Shown here: positions 1 through 6,331 of the stretch, piece by piece
How positions within the stretch are numbered: the stretch's first letter is position 1
Layout: the number at the start of each line of letters is the position of its first letter
Assembly (NCBI GenBank): GCA_013043945.1
Contig: JABEUW010000202.1
Location: forward strand, 1 to 6,331
DNA length: 6,331 nucleotides
DNA from: Vulcanimicrobiota bacterium
GTDB lineage: Bacteria > Vulcanimicrobiota > Vulcanimicrobiia > Vulcanimicrobiales > Vulcanimicrobiaceae
Direction: 5' to 3'
The notes under the pieces: model-generated
Database searches by the model: none
Seen by the model: only the letters and a program-made list of their open reading frames with translations
Told to the model about the DNA's origin: nothing
Position numbers and translations under genes: made by a program

Positions 1-1123
1 CGACCACCCACATCGTGTTATGAATCGTGCTATCGAGGGTGTACGAAGCGTTGAGGATTCCGCCGATGCCGCCAAAGATAAAGAGCAGCATCGCCAGCGC
101 GATCCCCGCGAAGGCGGGGTCGCCCCACGGAAGCGAGCCGACGATCCCGAAGAATCCGGTCTTTCCAAGTTTTGCCGCATACTCTTCGAAGGTCGCGAAG
201 AGCGCGAACGCCGTCATCAGCGACGGAACGACCACCATCAGCGTGAGCCCGGTCTGCAGTAGTTTCCAACGATCCGCAATGCCGGGATCGGAGAACTCGT
301 GGTGAATTCCAACCGGAAGCGAGAGGATGATGAAGAGAATAAACGCGAGACGCGTCAGCGAGTCGGAGAAAATTGGTACCTTCAGAATCGCCGGCATGAC
401 GCCGTACCAAACGAGATAGGCGCCGAGCAGCCAAAAGTAGACCAACGGATGGCCGAAGTACCAAAACAACATCCGGGTCAACAGTACGTCAACGCCCGGA
501 ACCCAGCCGAAGGCCCAGGGAATCAGCATGAAGATCACTTCGATCGCTACGCCGATCGTGGCCAAGAACCACATGATGTAGTTGGCGAGCACCATGAAGG
601 CCGGGAGCGGGGTACGCTCGCCCGGGTGGTCGCGACGCCAGGTGCCGGTGACGAGCATCCATTCGAGGAGCGCGACCCACGTGCCGACGATGAGCAACGC
701 GGCGCCGATGTAGAACCACGGGCTCGCCTTGAGCGGGGCATAAAACGTGTAGAGTACGGAGGCGTTACCGACGAGGATTTCATAGGTCGCCATCACCGTG
801 CCGAGGGTCATCAGCCAAAATCCCAGCCAGCCCAACGCGATGCTGCGATGCGGGTAGCTCTCGGTCTGATAGACGGCGAGGTGCGAGAGGCCGGTAATAA
901 AAAAGGTCGTAAAAACCAGGGCGAGCAGAACGCCGTGCGCCGTGAGCATACGGTAGTAGTCGAACCACGGCGGCATTTGTATCGCGTTTGCATGTGAGAG
1001 CGTCTGCAGAACGCCGAAAAATGTGCCGATGAAGAGCGCTGCGAACGCAACCGTCAGGTGCGCGAAAATAAGTCGCCGTTGAGCCGACGTTGTAGCGGTA
1101 TTCATTCGATCGAGAACCATCAT
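1..1123 (-). CDS. cbaA: ba3-type cytochrome c oxidase subunit I (partial, C-terminus beyond window)
   Basis: Catalytic membrane subunit of a B-family heme-copper oxidase, which reduces oxygen to water and pumps protons. The first 374 residues are present, against about 560 in Thermus thermophilus CbaA, which it resembles along its length (recalled from memory). Visible residues: heme ligand H63 in LTAHGVLLA; CuB ligand H225 with the cross-linking Y229 in GHPLVYFW; CuB ligands H274 and H275 in PVGIHHEF. These sit 8-9 residues before their Thermus counterparts. The Thermus K-pathway residues Y244, Y248, S309 and T312 match Y236, Y240, S301 and T304; T315 is A307. D364 and H368 match the proposed proton-loading pair D372/H376. 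The frame leaves the window just before the expected GHFH heme ligands. The start is ATG 1123, with AGGAG 9 bases upstream; a second ATG follows at once. The gene starts 13 bases after the subunit II stop, and its ribosome-binding site touches that stop. Confidence 0.95.
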   Translation of the reverse strand, partial: MMVLDRMNTATTSAQRRLIFAHLTVAFAALFIGTFFGVLQTLSHANAIQMPPWFDYYRMLTAHGVLLALVFTTFFITGLSHLAVYQTESYPHRSIALGWLGFWLMTLGTVMATYEILVGNASVLYTFYAPLKASPWFYIGAALLIVGTWVALLEWMLVTGTWRRDHPGERTPLPAFMVLANYIMWFLATIGVAIEVIFMLIPWAFGWVPGVDVLLTRMLFWYFGHPLVYFWLLGAYLVWYGVMPAILKVPIFSDSLTRLAFILFIILSLPVGIHHEFSDPGIADRWKLLQTGLTLMVVVPSLMTAFALFATFEEYAAKLGKTGFFGIVGSLPWGDPAFAGIALAMLLFIFGGIGGILNASYTLDSTIHNTMWVV

Positions 1124-1136
1124 GCGTTTTGACTCC

Positions 1137-1604
1137 TCACTTCACCACGATGTGCGCGAACATATCGGCATGCCCCGCGCCGCAATATTGGTCGCAGACG
1201 ATTAAATGGTCGCCGGGATGACGGAAGACGTGCGTCGCCGTGCTTACCCATCCCGGCATAACCTCGAGATTCACGTCGGTATGCTCGATGAGGAACCCAT
1301 GGACGACATCGGTCGAGGTGACGTAGAACCGCACCTTCGCACCGACCGGAACCGTCAGCGTCGAGGGCTGCCAAAAGAACACTTGACCGACGTAGTATGC
1401 CTCGTACGAGCCGTTAGCGAGTTTCCGAAGGCCCGGGCGATCGAAGGGCGGCGTCGAGGCGACCTTCGTTGGGTCGATCGTCATGCTACTCGCAGGCGGT
1501 TTGAAGCTCTCACCGACCTGCAAAGCGATGAGGATCAGAAAAAATGCGGCGAGCGTTATAACGCCCAGACCGAGGAAGATTTTTTCGAGTCGATGGACGT
1601 GCAT
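1137..1604 (-). CDS. cbaB: ba3-type cytochrome c oxidase subunit II (CuA)
   Basis: Membrane-anchored electron-entry subunit: it takes electrons from cytochrome c on its binuclear CuA centre and passes them to subunit I. It has 155 residues, close to Thermus ba3 subunit II (168). One N-terminal transmembrane helix lies at about residues 9-30, followed by a linker and a periplasmic cupredoxin domain from about residue 65. All CuA ligands are present: H102 (DVVHGF), C137, Q139, C141, H145 and M148 (CDQYCGAGHADM). Gln rather than Glu between the cysteines is typical of the ba3 type, and the H-to-C spacing of 35 equals that of Thermus. E7 aligns with Thermus Glu15, the K-pathway entrance residue. 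ATG 1604 has a good GAGGTGG ribosome-binding site 6 bases upstream, inside the end of the small peptide gene before it. Genes on both sides are within 15 bases, so this is one operon. Confidence 0.96.
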   Translation of the reverse strand: MHVHRLEKIFLGLGVITLAAFFLILIALQVGESFKPPASSMTIDPTKVASTPPFDRPGLRKLANGSYEAYYVGQVFFWQPSTLTVPVGAKVRFYVTSTDVVHGFLIEHTDVNLEVMPGWVSTATHVFRHPGDHLIVCDQYCGAGHADMFAHIVVK

Positions 1605-1607
1605 CGC

Positions 1608-1715
1608 CTACCACCTCGATTGGGAGAGCGCGAGGAGCGCCACCCAGGAGATGACGATCAGACCGAGGATGACGAGCACGAACCCAAAGGTCGTTCGATA
1701 GGTTGGTTCGTTCAT
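1608..1715 (-). CDS. cbaD: 35-residue single-helix peptide, likely ba3 oxidase subunit IIa (CbaD-like)
   Basis: A tiny membrane peptide of 35 residues with a short polar N-terminus (MNEPTYRTT), one hydrophobic helix at about residues 10-30 and a short polar tail (SQSRW). In Thermus ba3 oxidase a 34-residue single-helix subunit IIa is encoded directly before subunits II and I. Length, topology and position all match here, although sequence similarity in such a short peptide proves little. The stop lies 3 bases before the subunit II ATG, and the subunit II ribosome-binding site lies inside this gene, so the two are probably translationally coupled. ATG 1715 is the only ATG in frame nearby. GAGGGGC stands directly before it, too close for a normal ribosome-binding site, so initiation may be weak. 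A TAGACT hexamer ends 7 bases before the ATG and could be a -10 box for a nearly leaderless transcript; this is speculative. The alternative is a chance ORF, which the position makes unlikely. Confidence 0.75.
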   Translation of the reverse strand: MNEPTYRTTFGFVLVILGLIVISWVALLALSQSRW

Positions 1716-1750
1716 GCCCCTCAGTCTACCGAGAGGCTGGGCGCCTGCTA

Positions 1751-1781
1751 GGAAGAAAAAATCGAGCGCCCTTCTCGATTT
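1751..1781 (-). terminator. Probable intrinsic terminator after the VIT-family gene
   Basis: On the minus strand AAATCGAG (1781-1774) pairs perfectly with CTCGATTT (1766-1759) across a 7-base loop, and the run of six T continues to 1756, then CTTCC. It starts about 25 bases after the VIT-family stop and ends about 36 bases before the small oxidase peptide, so it would separate the two units. The stem is AT-rich and only moderately stable. It may leak, letting some transcripts reach the oxidase genes. Confidence 0.55.
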
Positions 1782-1805
1782 CTTCTCATTTCGACGTGGG
1801 GAGAA

Positions 1806-2510
1806 CTATCCGCCGGCGACCCAGCGCGCGAAGAGAAAAGCGACTCCAGATGCGACGCCACCGATAGCGAGCGTCTGGAGAGCGGCGAGCCAGGGAGCGA
1901 TCCCGGTGAGCCTCCCTTTGACCGCTCCGAAGATCGCGAGGGCGATACCGGTGAGCAGCGCCGAAAGCATGAATGCTTCATTCGACTGCGCGATCAAGGC
2001 GTAGGGCGCGAGCGGAATCACGCCGCCGACCACATACGAAAACCCGATCGTGATGCCCGAGAGAATCGCGCGGTGCTTCTCGGGGCGTTCCAGCCCGAGT
2101 TCGAAGCGCATCATAAACTCGACCCAGCGCTCGCGATCCGAACAGATGGTGTCGACCGTTTGTTTTAAAAGCTCGTCGCTTAAACCGTAATGCGAGAGGA
2201 CCTCGGCAACCTCCGCTCGCTCGGTCTCCGGAAGGTGCTCCGCCTCGTAGTATTCGCGTGCGAGCTCGTTCTCGTAGTGATCGCGGTCGGTGCGCGTTGC
2301 AAGGTAGCCACCTAATCCCATCGAGATCCCACCGGCCGCGAGCTCGGCGACACCGGCGGTAACCACGATATGCGATGCTGCGAGCGCCCCTGCGATACCG
2401 GCGGCGAGAGCGAACGGCACGGTGAGCCCGTCGGACATTCCGATGACGACATCGCGTAACGTTGCCGTCGAAGAGAGGTGACGCTCGGGGTGCTCGGGTT
2501 TGGCCAACAC
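1806..2510 (-). CDS. VIT1/CCC1 (DUF125) family iron/manganese transporter
   Basis: Integral membrane protein of the vacuolar iron transporter family. Characterised members move Fe2+ or Mn2+ out of the cytosol by H+ antiport; in bacteria this would mean metal export or detoxification. With GTG 2510 as start it has 234 residues, the usual family length. Visible features: the first-helix signature MSDGLTVPFALAAGIAG (25-41) with D27; the second helix with GGISMGLGGYLA (60-71); a charged cytosolic metal-binding helix region, about 75-145, with many Glu (E80, E82, E86, E89, E91) and the W-VEFMMRFELGLE segment (M133, M134, E137); then three hydrophobic helices to the C-terminus. The start is uncertain. 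GTG 2510 and TTG 2507 are candidates, neither with a well-spaced ribosome-binding site, and GTG 2579 is another. The in-frame ATG at 2852 would overlap the divergent gene by 200 bases and add non-family sequence, so I rejected it. Metal specificity cannot be told. Confidence 0.85.
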   Translation of the reverse strand: MLAKPEHPERHLSSTATLRDVVIGMSDGLTVPFALAAGIAGALAASHIVVTAGVAELAAGGISMGLGGYLATRTDRDHYENELAREYYEAEHLPETERAEVAEVLSHYGLSDELLKQTVDTICSDRERWVEFMMRFELGLERPEKHRAILSGITIGFSYVVGGVIPLAPYALIAQSNEAFMLSALLTGIALAIFGAVKGRLTGIAPWLAALQTLAIGGVASGVAFLFARWVAGG

Positions 2511-2537
2511 GAACGCTCGCTTTGCTCCGACGTTCGT
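2509..2537. repeat. Inverted repeat at the VIT-family gene start
   Basis: ACGAACG (2509-2515) and CGTTCGT (2531-2537) are perfect 7-base inverted arms separated by 15 bases, directly before and just touching the proposed GTG start of the VIT-family gene. It could be a regulator-binding site or a hairpin in the mRNA leader that hides the start. It could also be chance, since CG-rich words recur across this DNA. Confidence 0.3.
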
Positions 2538-2572
2538 TCTCGCCTGCCGACGCGAGCAAGATTCCGCTGGTC

Positions 2573-2600
2573 TTTTCACGCTTGACGCGCGAGCAATACT
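2573..2600 (+). promoter_or_regulatory. Weak candidate promoter for the plus-strand operon
   Basis: In the divergent gap, TTTTCA (2573-2578) and AATACT (2595-2600) each match 4 of 6 bases of the sigma-70 -35 and -10 boxes, with 16 bases between them. Transcription would start near 2607 and leave a leader of about 45 bases before ATG 2652. A better -35 match, TTGACG at 2582-2587, has no -10 box at normal spacing. The host's sigma consensus is unknown, so this is only a candidate. The rest of the 2511-2651 gap shows no clear gene. Confidence 0.2.
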
Positions 2601-2651
2601 GTGAGAGAAGCATGATGAGACGCTTGTGGCGTTCGAAGGAAAGCTCGGAGC

Positions 2652-3584
2652 ATGACCATCGCGTTCCCAACCTACGAAACGATCGCCGCCGCGTTGGCAG
2701 ATTGCTCGCCGCTCCCAATGGCGGTTGCCGATGCAGGCGAACGACACGTTATCGACGCCGCGTGTGCCGCCCGCAGCGCGGGCTTCATCGAACCCATTTT
2801 TGTCGGGGAGCGCGCGTCGATCGAATCGCTTTTGCGCGAACGCGGCGAGCACCCCGCCACCATCGTTGCGGCAAGCAACGAGGGCGAAGCGGCCGAGCGA
2901 AGTGTTAACGAAGTGCTATCGGGGAGAGCCCGCGCCTTGATGAAGGGGCATCTCCATACCGATACGTTTTTACACCCAATTTTGGCAGCGTTACGCTCGC
3001 CGCAACGGCTCTCGCACGTCTTCGTCATTGAAATGGAGCGCTACGGGAAGCCGCTCTTGCTCACCGACGGCGCGATCAACGTTGCGCCCGATCTCACGAT
3101 GAAGGCTGCTATTTTAAAAAACGCCGTCGCGTTTGCCGTCACGATGGGACTCTCCGTACCGAAGGTCGCGCTGCTCTCCGCAGTCGAAATTGTGAAAGCG
3201 ACGATCCCATCGACGATCGATGCCGCGGAGCTCACAAAAATGGCGGCGAGCGGAGCATTCGCTCCCGCACTCGTAGCCGGGCCTCTCGCCTTCGATTGCG
3301 TCCTCTCGCGCGAAGCGAGCGCCATCAAAGGATTGAGCGGGCCCGTACCGGGTGACGCCGACATCGTGCTGGTGCCGGAGATCGTCGCCGGGAATGCCGT
3401 TGCGAAGGCATTGGAGTACGGCGCCGGCGCGACGTTAGCGGGAGTCGTACTCGGCGCACGCGTTCCCGTCGTCCTTACCTCGCGCGCCGACTCTTTGCAG
3501 ACGCGGCTTCATTCCGTCGCATTGGCGGCATACCAGCACCATCGATCGGGCGCCCCCACACGTCCTGCGGACGGAACACCGTGA
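2652..3584 (+). CDS. Phosphate acetyl/butyryltransferase family protein (probable phosphotransacetylase)
   Basis: Cytoplasmic enzyme exchanging an acyl group between phosphate and coenzyme A, here most likely acetyl phosphate + CoA to acetyl-CoA + phosphate. It has 310 residues, a single PTA_PTB domain. Recognisable blocks in order: N-terminal Rossmann-like part at about 20-75 (VADAGERHVIDAACAARSAG, then EPIFVG); LMKGHLHTD at 96-104; SHVFVIEM at 121-128; TDGAINVAPDL at 138-148; PKVALLSAVE at 170-179; GPLAFD at 210-215; GDADIVLVPEIVAGN at 234-248; VLGARVPVVLTSRADS at 266-281. S277-R278 probably correspond to the substrate-binding Ser-Arg pair of Methanosarcina Pta. The blocks look most like the phosphotransacetylase half of proteins annotated as bifunctional enoyl-CoA hydratase/phosphate acetyltransferase, but no hydratase part is present. 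Phosphate butyryltransferase is possible by family; the phosphoketolase two genes on favours acetyl. ATG 2652 has AGGA 11 bases upstream. The stop overlaps the next start by 4 bases (GTGA). Confidence 0.88.
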   Translation: MTIAFPTYETIAAALADCSPLPMAVADAGERHVIDAACAARSAGFIEPIFVGERASIESLLRERGEHPATIVAASNEGEAAERSVNEVLSGRARALMKGHLHTDTFLHPILAALRSPQRLSHVFVIEMERYGKPLLLTDGAINVAPDLTMKAAILKNAVAFAVTMGLSVPKVALLSAVEIVKATIPSTIDAAELTKMAASGAFAPALVAGPLAFDCVLSREASAIKGLSGPVPGDADIVLVPEIVAGNAVAKALEYGAGATLAGVVLGARVPVVLTSRADSLQTRLHSVALAAYQHHRSGAPTRPADGTP

Positions 3585-5863
3585 CGCAGTGGAGCGCCGG
3601 GCTCACCTCGAGCGAGGCACAGACGCGTCTCGCGCGCGATGGTCCGAACGAGATCGCGCCGATTCGCTCGCATCCGCTCCTCGATTTACTACGAAAGTTC
3701 TGGGCGCCGATTCCTTGGCTCCTCGAGGCGACCATCATCCTTGCGCTTGCGACCGACCGTTCAAAGGACGCCGGTGCCGTCGCGCTTCTGCTCTTCTTTA
3801 ACGTATTTTTAGCGTTCGCGCAAGAACGCCGCGCGCAACATGCCCTCGATCTCCTTCGGGCGCGAATTGTGGTCCATGCAAAAGCGCTACGCGACGGCAC
3901 GTGGGGAACGCTCGCATCGCGCGAGCTCGTCGTCGACGATCTCGTACGACTCGTCGTCGGCGATGTCGTACCGGCGGATATGTGTATCGACGACGGCGAG
4001 ATTCAGGTCGATCGTTCGGTCCTCACCGGTGAATCCGTACCCGAAGAAGTGGTAGCCACGGAGTGCGTCTACGCCGGTTCGACGATTACGCGCGGCGATG
4101 CAACCGGGCACGTCGTCGCAACGGGCGAGCGCACGAAATTCGGAAAGACCGCCGGTCTCATGCGCGATCTCCAAACCATCGGTAGCGTGCAGCGCCTCGT
4201 CTTGGGGATCGTTCGCTCGCTGGCGATCGCCGGCGCCATCGTCGTTCTCGGCGTCTCGGCATTCGCGCTTTCAGAGCAAATCGCGCGGTCGGAGATCGTT
4301 GTATTCGCCTTCGTCGTCATGCTCGCCGCAATACCGGTCGCATTACCTGCGGCCTTTACGCTCGCGACGGCGTTGGGCGCGCTCGAACTCTCGCGCAACG
4401 GAGTTCTCGTAACACACCTCACGGCGATGGAGGACGCCGCATCGATGGACGTCCTCTGTTGCGACAAAACCGGAACGCTCACCCTCAATGCGATTCGCGT
4501 CGACCAGATGACGCCTTACGCACCGCACACGCGCGAAGAGCTCTTGCGCTTTGCGGCCGCGACCTGCGACGCTGCGGGGCAAGATCCCATCGATCTTGCA
4601 ATCCTCGCGGCGGCTCCCGCGCATGCAGCAAACGACCCAAAGGTCGAACGCTTGATACCATTCGATCCGAAGACGAAGAGCGCGCAGGCCTTCGTTCGGC
4701 TTGCCGACGGAACGCACGCCGTTATCGCGAAGGGTGCGCCGAGTTTTCTCGGCGCCGCCTTTCCCTCGATCGACGGGCTCGCGGCAAAGGGCGAACGCGC
4801 GATCGGCGTAACGATTGCAAAGAGCGCCGTTACGACCGCCGTCGGCGCGATCGGGCTCGCCGATCCTCCGCGCCCCGATGCAGCGCAACTCGTCGCCGCC
4901 ATCGCCCAACGAGGGGTCGAATTGCGTATGATCACCGGCGACGGGCAGGAAACCGCGTTACATGTCGCAGCAGAGATCGGCATACCCTCGCTCTCGGTCG
5001 ACGCCTCCGTGTTTCCGGATCAAAAACTCCAAATCGTGCAACGCGAACAGAAAAAAGGTCGCATCGTCGGAATGACCGGCGACGGCGTGAACGACGCGCC
5101 CTCATTGCGAGCGGCGAACGTCGGCATCGCGGTCTCCAACGCCACCGACGTCGCAAAGGCAGCGGCGAGCATCATTCTCACGCAACCGGGGCTCGTCGGA
5201 GTTCTCTCGGCAATCGATACGAGCCGAAAAATCTATCAGCGCATGCTAACCTACGTCGTAGCAAAAATCGTGAAGTACTTCGAAATCGTCTTCGTCACCA
5301 GCGTTGGCTTCTTCATCTTTCGACATTTCGTCCTCTCGCCGACCTTAATGGTCGCACTCTTAATTCTCAACGATTTTGCATCGCTCTCCATTGCGACCGA
5401 CCGCGTCGCCCCCTCGCGCGGCTTCGACGCCTGGCGCATCGGTCGTTTAGTCGCCGCAGCGGCCTCGCTCGCGTTCTTTACCGGTGCGGCGATCGTCGGG
5501 TTGACGTTTTTCGAACGAAGCGCGGCTCGGCTCGACCTGGCCCAACTCCGGGGGCTCACATTTTTTGCGATGGTGGGAATGGGACAGATCGCCTTGCTCG
5601 CTCTGCGCGAACGAGATGCGGTCTTTCATGAAGCTCCCTCGCGCTTTTTATTGGGTGCGATCGGCTTTGCAATTCTCGCGGCGGCGGCGATGGCGTTTTT
5701 CGGGGTGCTTATGCCGCCGTTGCCGCCCGTGGTGGTCGGAGAGACCCTCGCGTTCATCCTCTTCGTCGGTCTCGTACTCCTCGCTGTAAAACTCCCGATC
5801 TATCGTGCCTTCGGCATCGGCCGGGAAGCAACCGCACCGACGTCGCTGAAAGGGAGTTCATGA
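3581..5863 (+). CDS. P3A-type plasma-membrane proton-pumping P-type ATPase
   Basis: ATP-driven pump of the Pma1/AHA2 class, probably exporting H+ from the cytoplasm. It is complete at 760 residues. N-terminal GLTSSEAQTRLARDGPNE and FWAPIPWLLEA (40-50) are class signatures. Actuator loop TGES at 149-152; M4 IPVALPAA near 251-258; phosphorylated D295 in DKTGTLT; nucleotide-domain KGAP at 384-387; DPPRPD before TGDG at 452-455, where relatives usually have TGDQ or similar; hinge TGDGVNDAP at 499-507. About ten membrane helices: two before the actuator domain, two before D295, six after residue 560. N74 (M2) and D598 (M6, LILNDFASLSIATDR) match AHA2 Asn106 and Asp684, the proton acceptor pair. 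In M5, E568 seems to take the place of AHA2 Arg655 and resembles fungal Glu703. The long C-terminal autoinhibitory domain of plant pumps is absent. Start GTG 3581 overlaps the previous stop (GTGA); the stop overlaps the next ATG (ATGA). H+ specificity is inferred. Confidence 0.93.
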   Translation: MTQWSAGLTSSEAQTRLARDGPNEIAPIRSHPLLDLLRKFWAPIPWLLEATIILALATDRSKDAGAVALLLFFNVFLAFAQERRAQHALDLLRARIVVHAKALRDGTWGTLASRELVVDDLVRLVVGDVVPADMCIDDGEIQVDRSVLTGESVPEEVVATECVYAGSTITRGDATGHVVATGERTKFGKTAGLMRDLQTIGSVQRLVLGIVRSLAIAGAIVVLGVSAFALSEQIARSEIVVFAFVVMLAAIPVALPAAFTLATALGALELSRNGVLVTHLTAMEDAASMDVLCCDKTGTLTLNAIRVDQMTPYAPHTREELLRFAAATCDAAGQDPIDLAILAAAPAHAANDPKVERLIPFDPKTKSAQAFVRLADGTHAVIAKGAPSFLGAAFPSIDGLAAKGERAIGVTIAKSAVTTAVGAIGLADPPRPDAAQLVAAIAQRGVELRMITGDGQETALHVAAEIGIPSLSVDASVFPDQKLQIVQREQKKGRIVGMTGDGVNDAPSLRAANVGIAVSNATDVAKAAASIILTQPGLVGVLSAIDTSRKIYQRMLTYVVAKIVKYFEIVFVTSVGFFIFRHFVLSPTLMVALLILNDFASLSIATDRVAPSRGFDAWRIGRLVAAAASLAFFTGAAIVGLTFFERSAARLDLAQLRGLTFFAMVGMGQIALLALRERDAVFHEAPSRFLLGAIGFAILAAAAMAFFGVLMPPLPPVVVGETLAFILFVGLVLLAVKLPIYRAFGIGREATAPTSLKGSS

Positions 5864-6331
5864 ACCTCACCAACGGGTCTATCGACGACGCGCTCGATGC
5901 CGCCGAAATTGCCGCCATCGATGCCTACTGGCGCGCGGCAAATTATCTGAGCATCGGGCAGATCTACTTACTCGATAACCCTCTTCTGCGCGAACCTCTC
6001 CGCCTCGACCAAATAAAAAAGCGATTGCTCGGCCATTGGGGAACCTCACCGGGACTCAATTTCATCTACGCACACATGAATCGACTCATTCGGCTACACG
6101 ACCTCGACGCAATCTACATTACGGGTCCCGGCCACGGCGGACCGGCGGTCGTCGCAAATGCCTATCTCGAAGGAACCTATACCGAACGATATCCGGCGAT
6201 TACCCGCGATACGGAGGGCCTGCGCAAGCTCTTTCGACAGTTTTCCTTTCCCGGGGGTATCCCCAGCCACGCCTCACCCGATGCTCCCGGATCGATTCAC
6301 GAAGGCGGCGAATTGGGCTATAGTCTTCTGC
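5860..6331 (+). CDS. xfp: Xylulose-5-phosphate/fructose-6-phosphate phosphoketolase (partial, N-terminal part)
   Basis: Thiamine-diphosphate enzyme that splits xylulose 5-phosphate (often also fructose 6-phosphate) with phosphate, giving acetyl phosphate plus glyceraldehyde 3-phosphate (or erythrose 4-phosphate). The window keeps the first 157 of roughly 800 residues. Signature blocks: YWRAANYLSIGQIYLLDNPL (23-42); GHWGTSPGLNFIYAHMNRLI (58-77); GPGHGGPA (89-96); SFPGGIPSHASPDAPGSIHE (129-148) followed by GGELGYSL. H59, H92 and H137 are the conserved active-site histidines of the family. There is no lesion in the visible part. ATG 5860 overlaps the ATPase stop (ATGA), with AAAGGGAG directly upstream as ribosome-binding site. 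Its product, acetyl phosphate, is the substrate of the acyltransferase two genes upstream, so the outer genes form one pathway. The frame stays open at the right edge. Confidence 0.95.
   Translation, partial: MNLTNGSIDDALDAAEIAAIDAYWRAANYLSIGQIYLLDNPLLREPLRLDQIKKRLLGHWGTSPGLNFIYAHMNRLIRLHDLDAIYITGPGHGGPAVVANAYLEGTYTERYPAITRDTEGLRKLFRQFSFPGGIPSHASPDAPGSIHEGGELGYSLL

Noticed and set aside
299..997. Long plus-strand ORF of 232 residues opposite the oxidase subunit I gene
   Set aside because: Its translation is rich in Arg, Glu and Gln with no domain, and it lies wholly antisense to a clear oxidase gene. Stop codons are rare in such GC-rich shadows.
1206..1751. Plus-strand ORF of 181 residues opposite oxidase subunit II and the small peptide
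   Set aside because: It is antisense to a gene with all CuA ligands, and its own translation is charged and featureless.
1978..2718. Minus-strand ORF of 246 residues overlapping the VIT-family gene in another frame, considered as an alternative N-terminus by frameshift
   Set aside because: Its Arg-rich translation matches nothing, and the family signature begins intact about 18 residues after GTG 2510, so no frameshift needs to be invoked.
1806..2852. Extended 348-residue form of the VIT-family protein starting at ATG 2852
   Set aside because: The extra N-terminal part overlaps the divergent acyltransferase gene by 200 bases, reads as low-quality shadow sequence, and would make the protein about 110 residues longer than the family.
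4459..5631. Plus-strand ORF of 390 residues in another frame of the P-type ATPase
   Set aside because: It has a very high Arg content and no recognisable motif. The ATPase frame has every family motif through the same stretch.
6036..6323. Plus-strand ORF of 95 residues near the right edge
   Set aside because: It is an out-of-frame shadow of the phosphoketolase, whose true frame is open to the window end and carries the family signatures.

Overview
The window is GC-rich and tightly packed bacterial DNA. It holds two blocks that point away from each other and start in a shared gap at about 2511-2651. Nothing in it is phage-like or transposon-like, and I saw no tRNA, rRNA or CRISPR array. The host looks like an uncultured, aerobic, free-living bacterium with Thermus-like respiratory genes. 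Base composition and gene content would fit phyla such as Eremiobacterota or Chloroflexota, but that is a guess; no taxonomic marker is present.

Left block (minus strand, read from about 2510 down to 1). First comes a vacuolar-iron-transporter (VIT1/CCC1) family membrane protein at 1806-2510. A likely intrinsic terminator follows at 1751-1781. Then comes a compact ba3-type (B-family) heme-copper oxidase operon in the Thermus order: a 35-residue single-helix peptide resembling subunit IIa (1608-1715), CuA subunit II (1137-1604) and catalytic subunit I (1123 down past base 1). Subunit I runs off the left edge just before the heme-ligand histidine pair expected near its residue 378.

Right block (plus strand, 2652 to the right edge). 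Three genes are joined by two 4-base stop/start overlaps: a phosphate acetyl/butyryltransferase, a complete P3A-type proton-pumping P-type ATPase, and the first 157 residues of a xylulose-5-phosphate/fructose-6-phosphate phosphoketolase. The outer two genes form a short pathway: phosphoketolase makes acetyl phosphate from sugar phosphate, and the acyltransferase converts it to acetyl-CoA. The proton ATPase between them is the unusual part. It suggests that this carbon route and proton export are expressed together, perhaps for pH or membrane-potential control.

Most notable are the phosphotransacetylase / P3A ATPase / phosphoketolase operon, the tiny oxidase peptide that a normal length cutoff would miss, and the conservation of ba3 K-pathway and proton-loading residues. 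I do not see a wholly new kind of system here; the novelty lies in gene arrangement.
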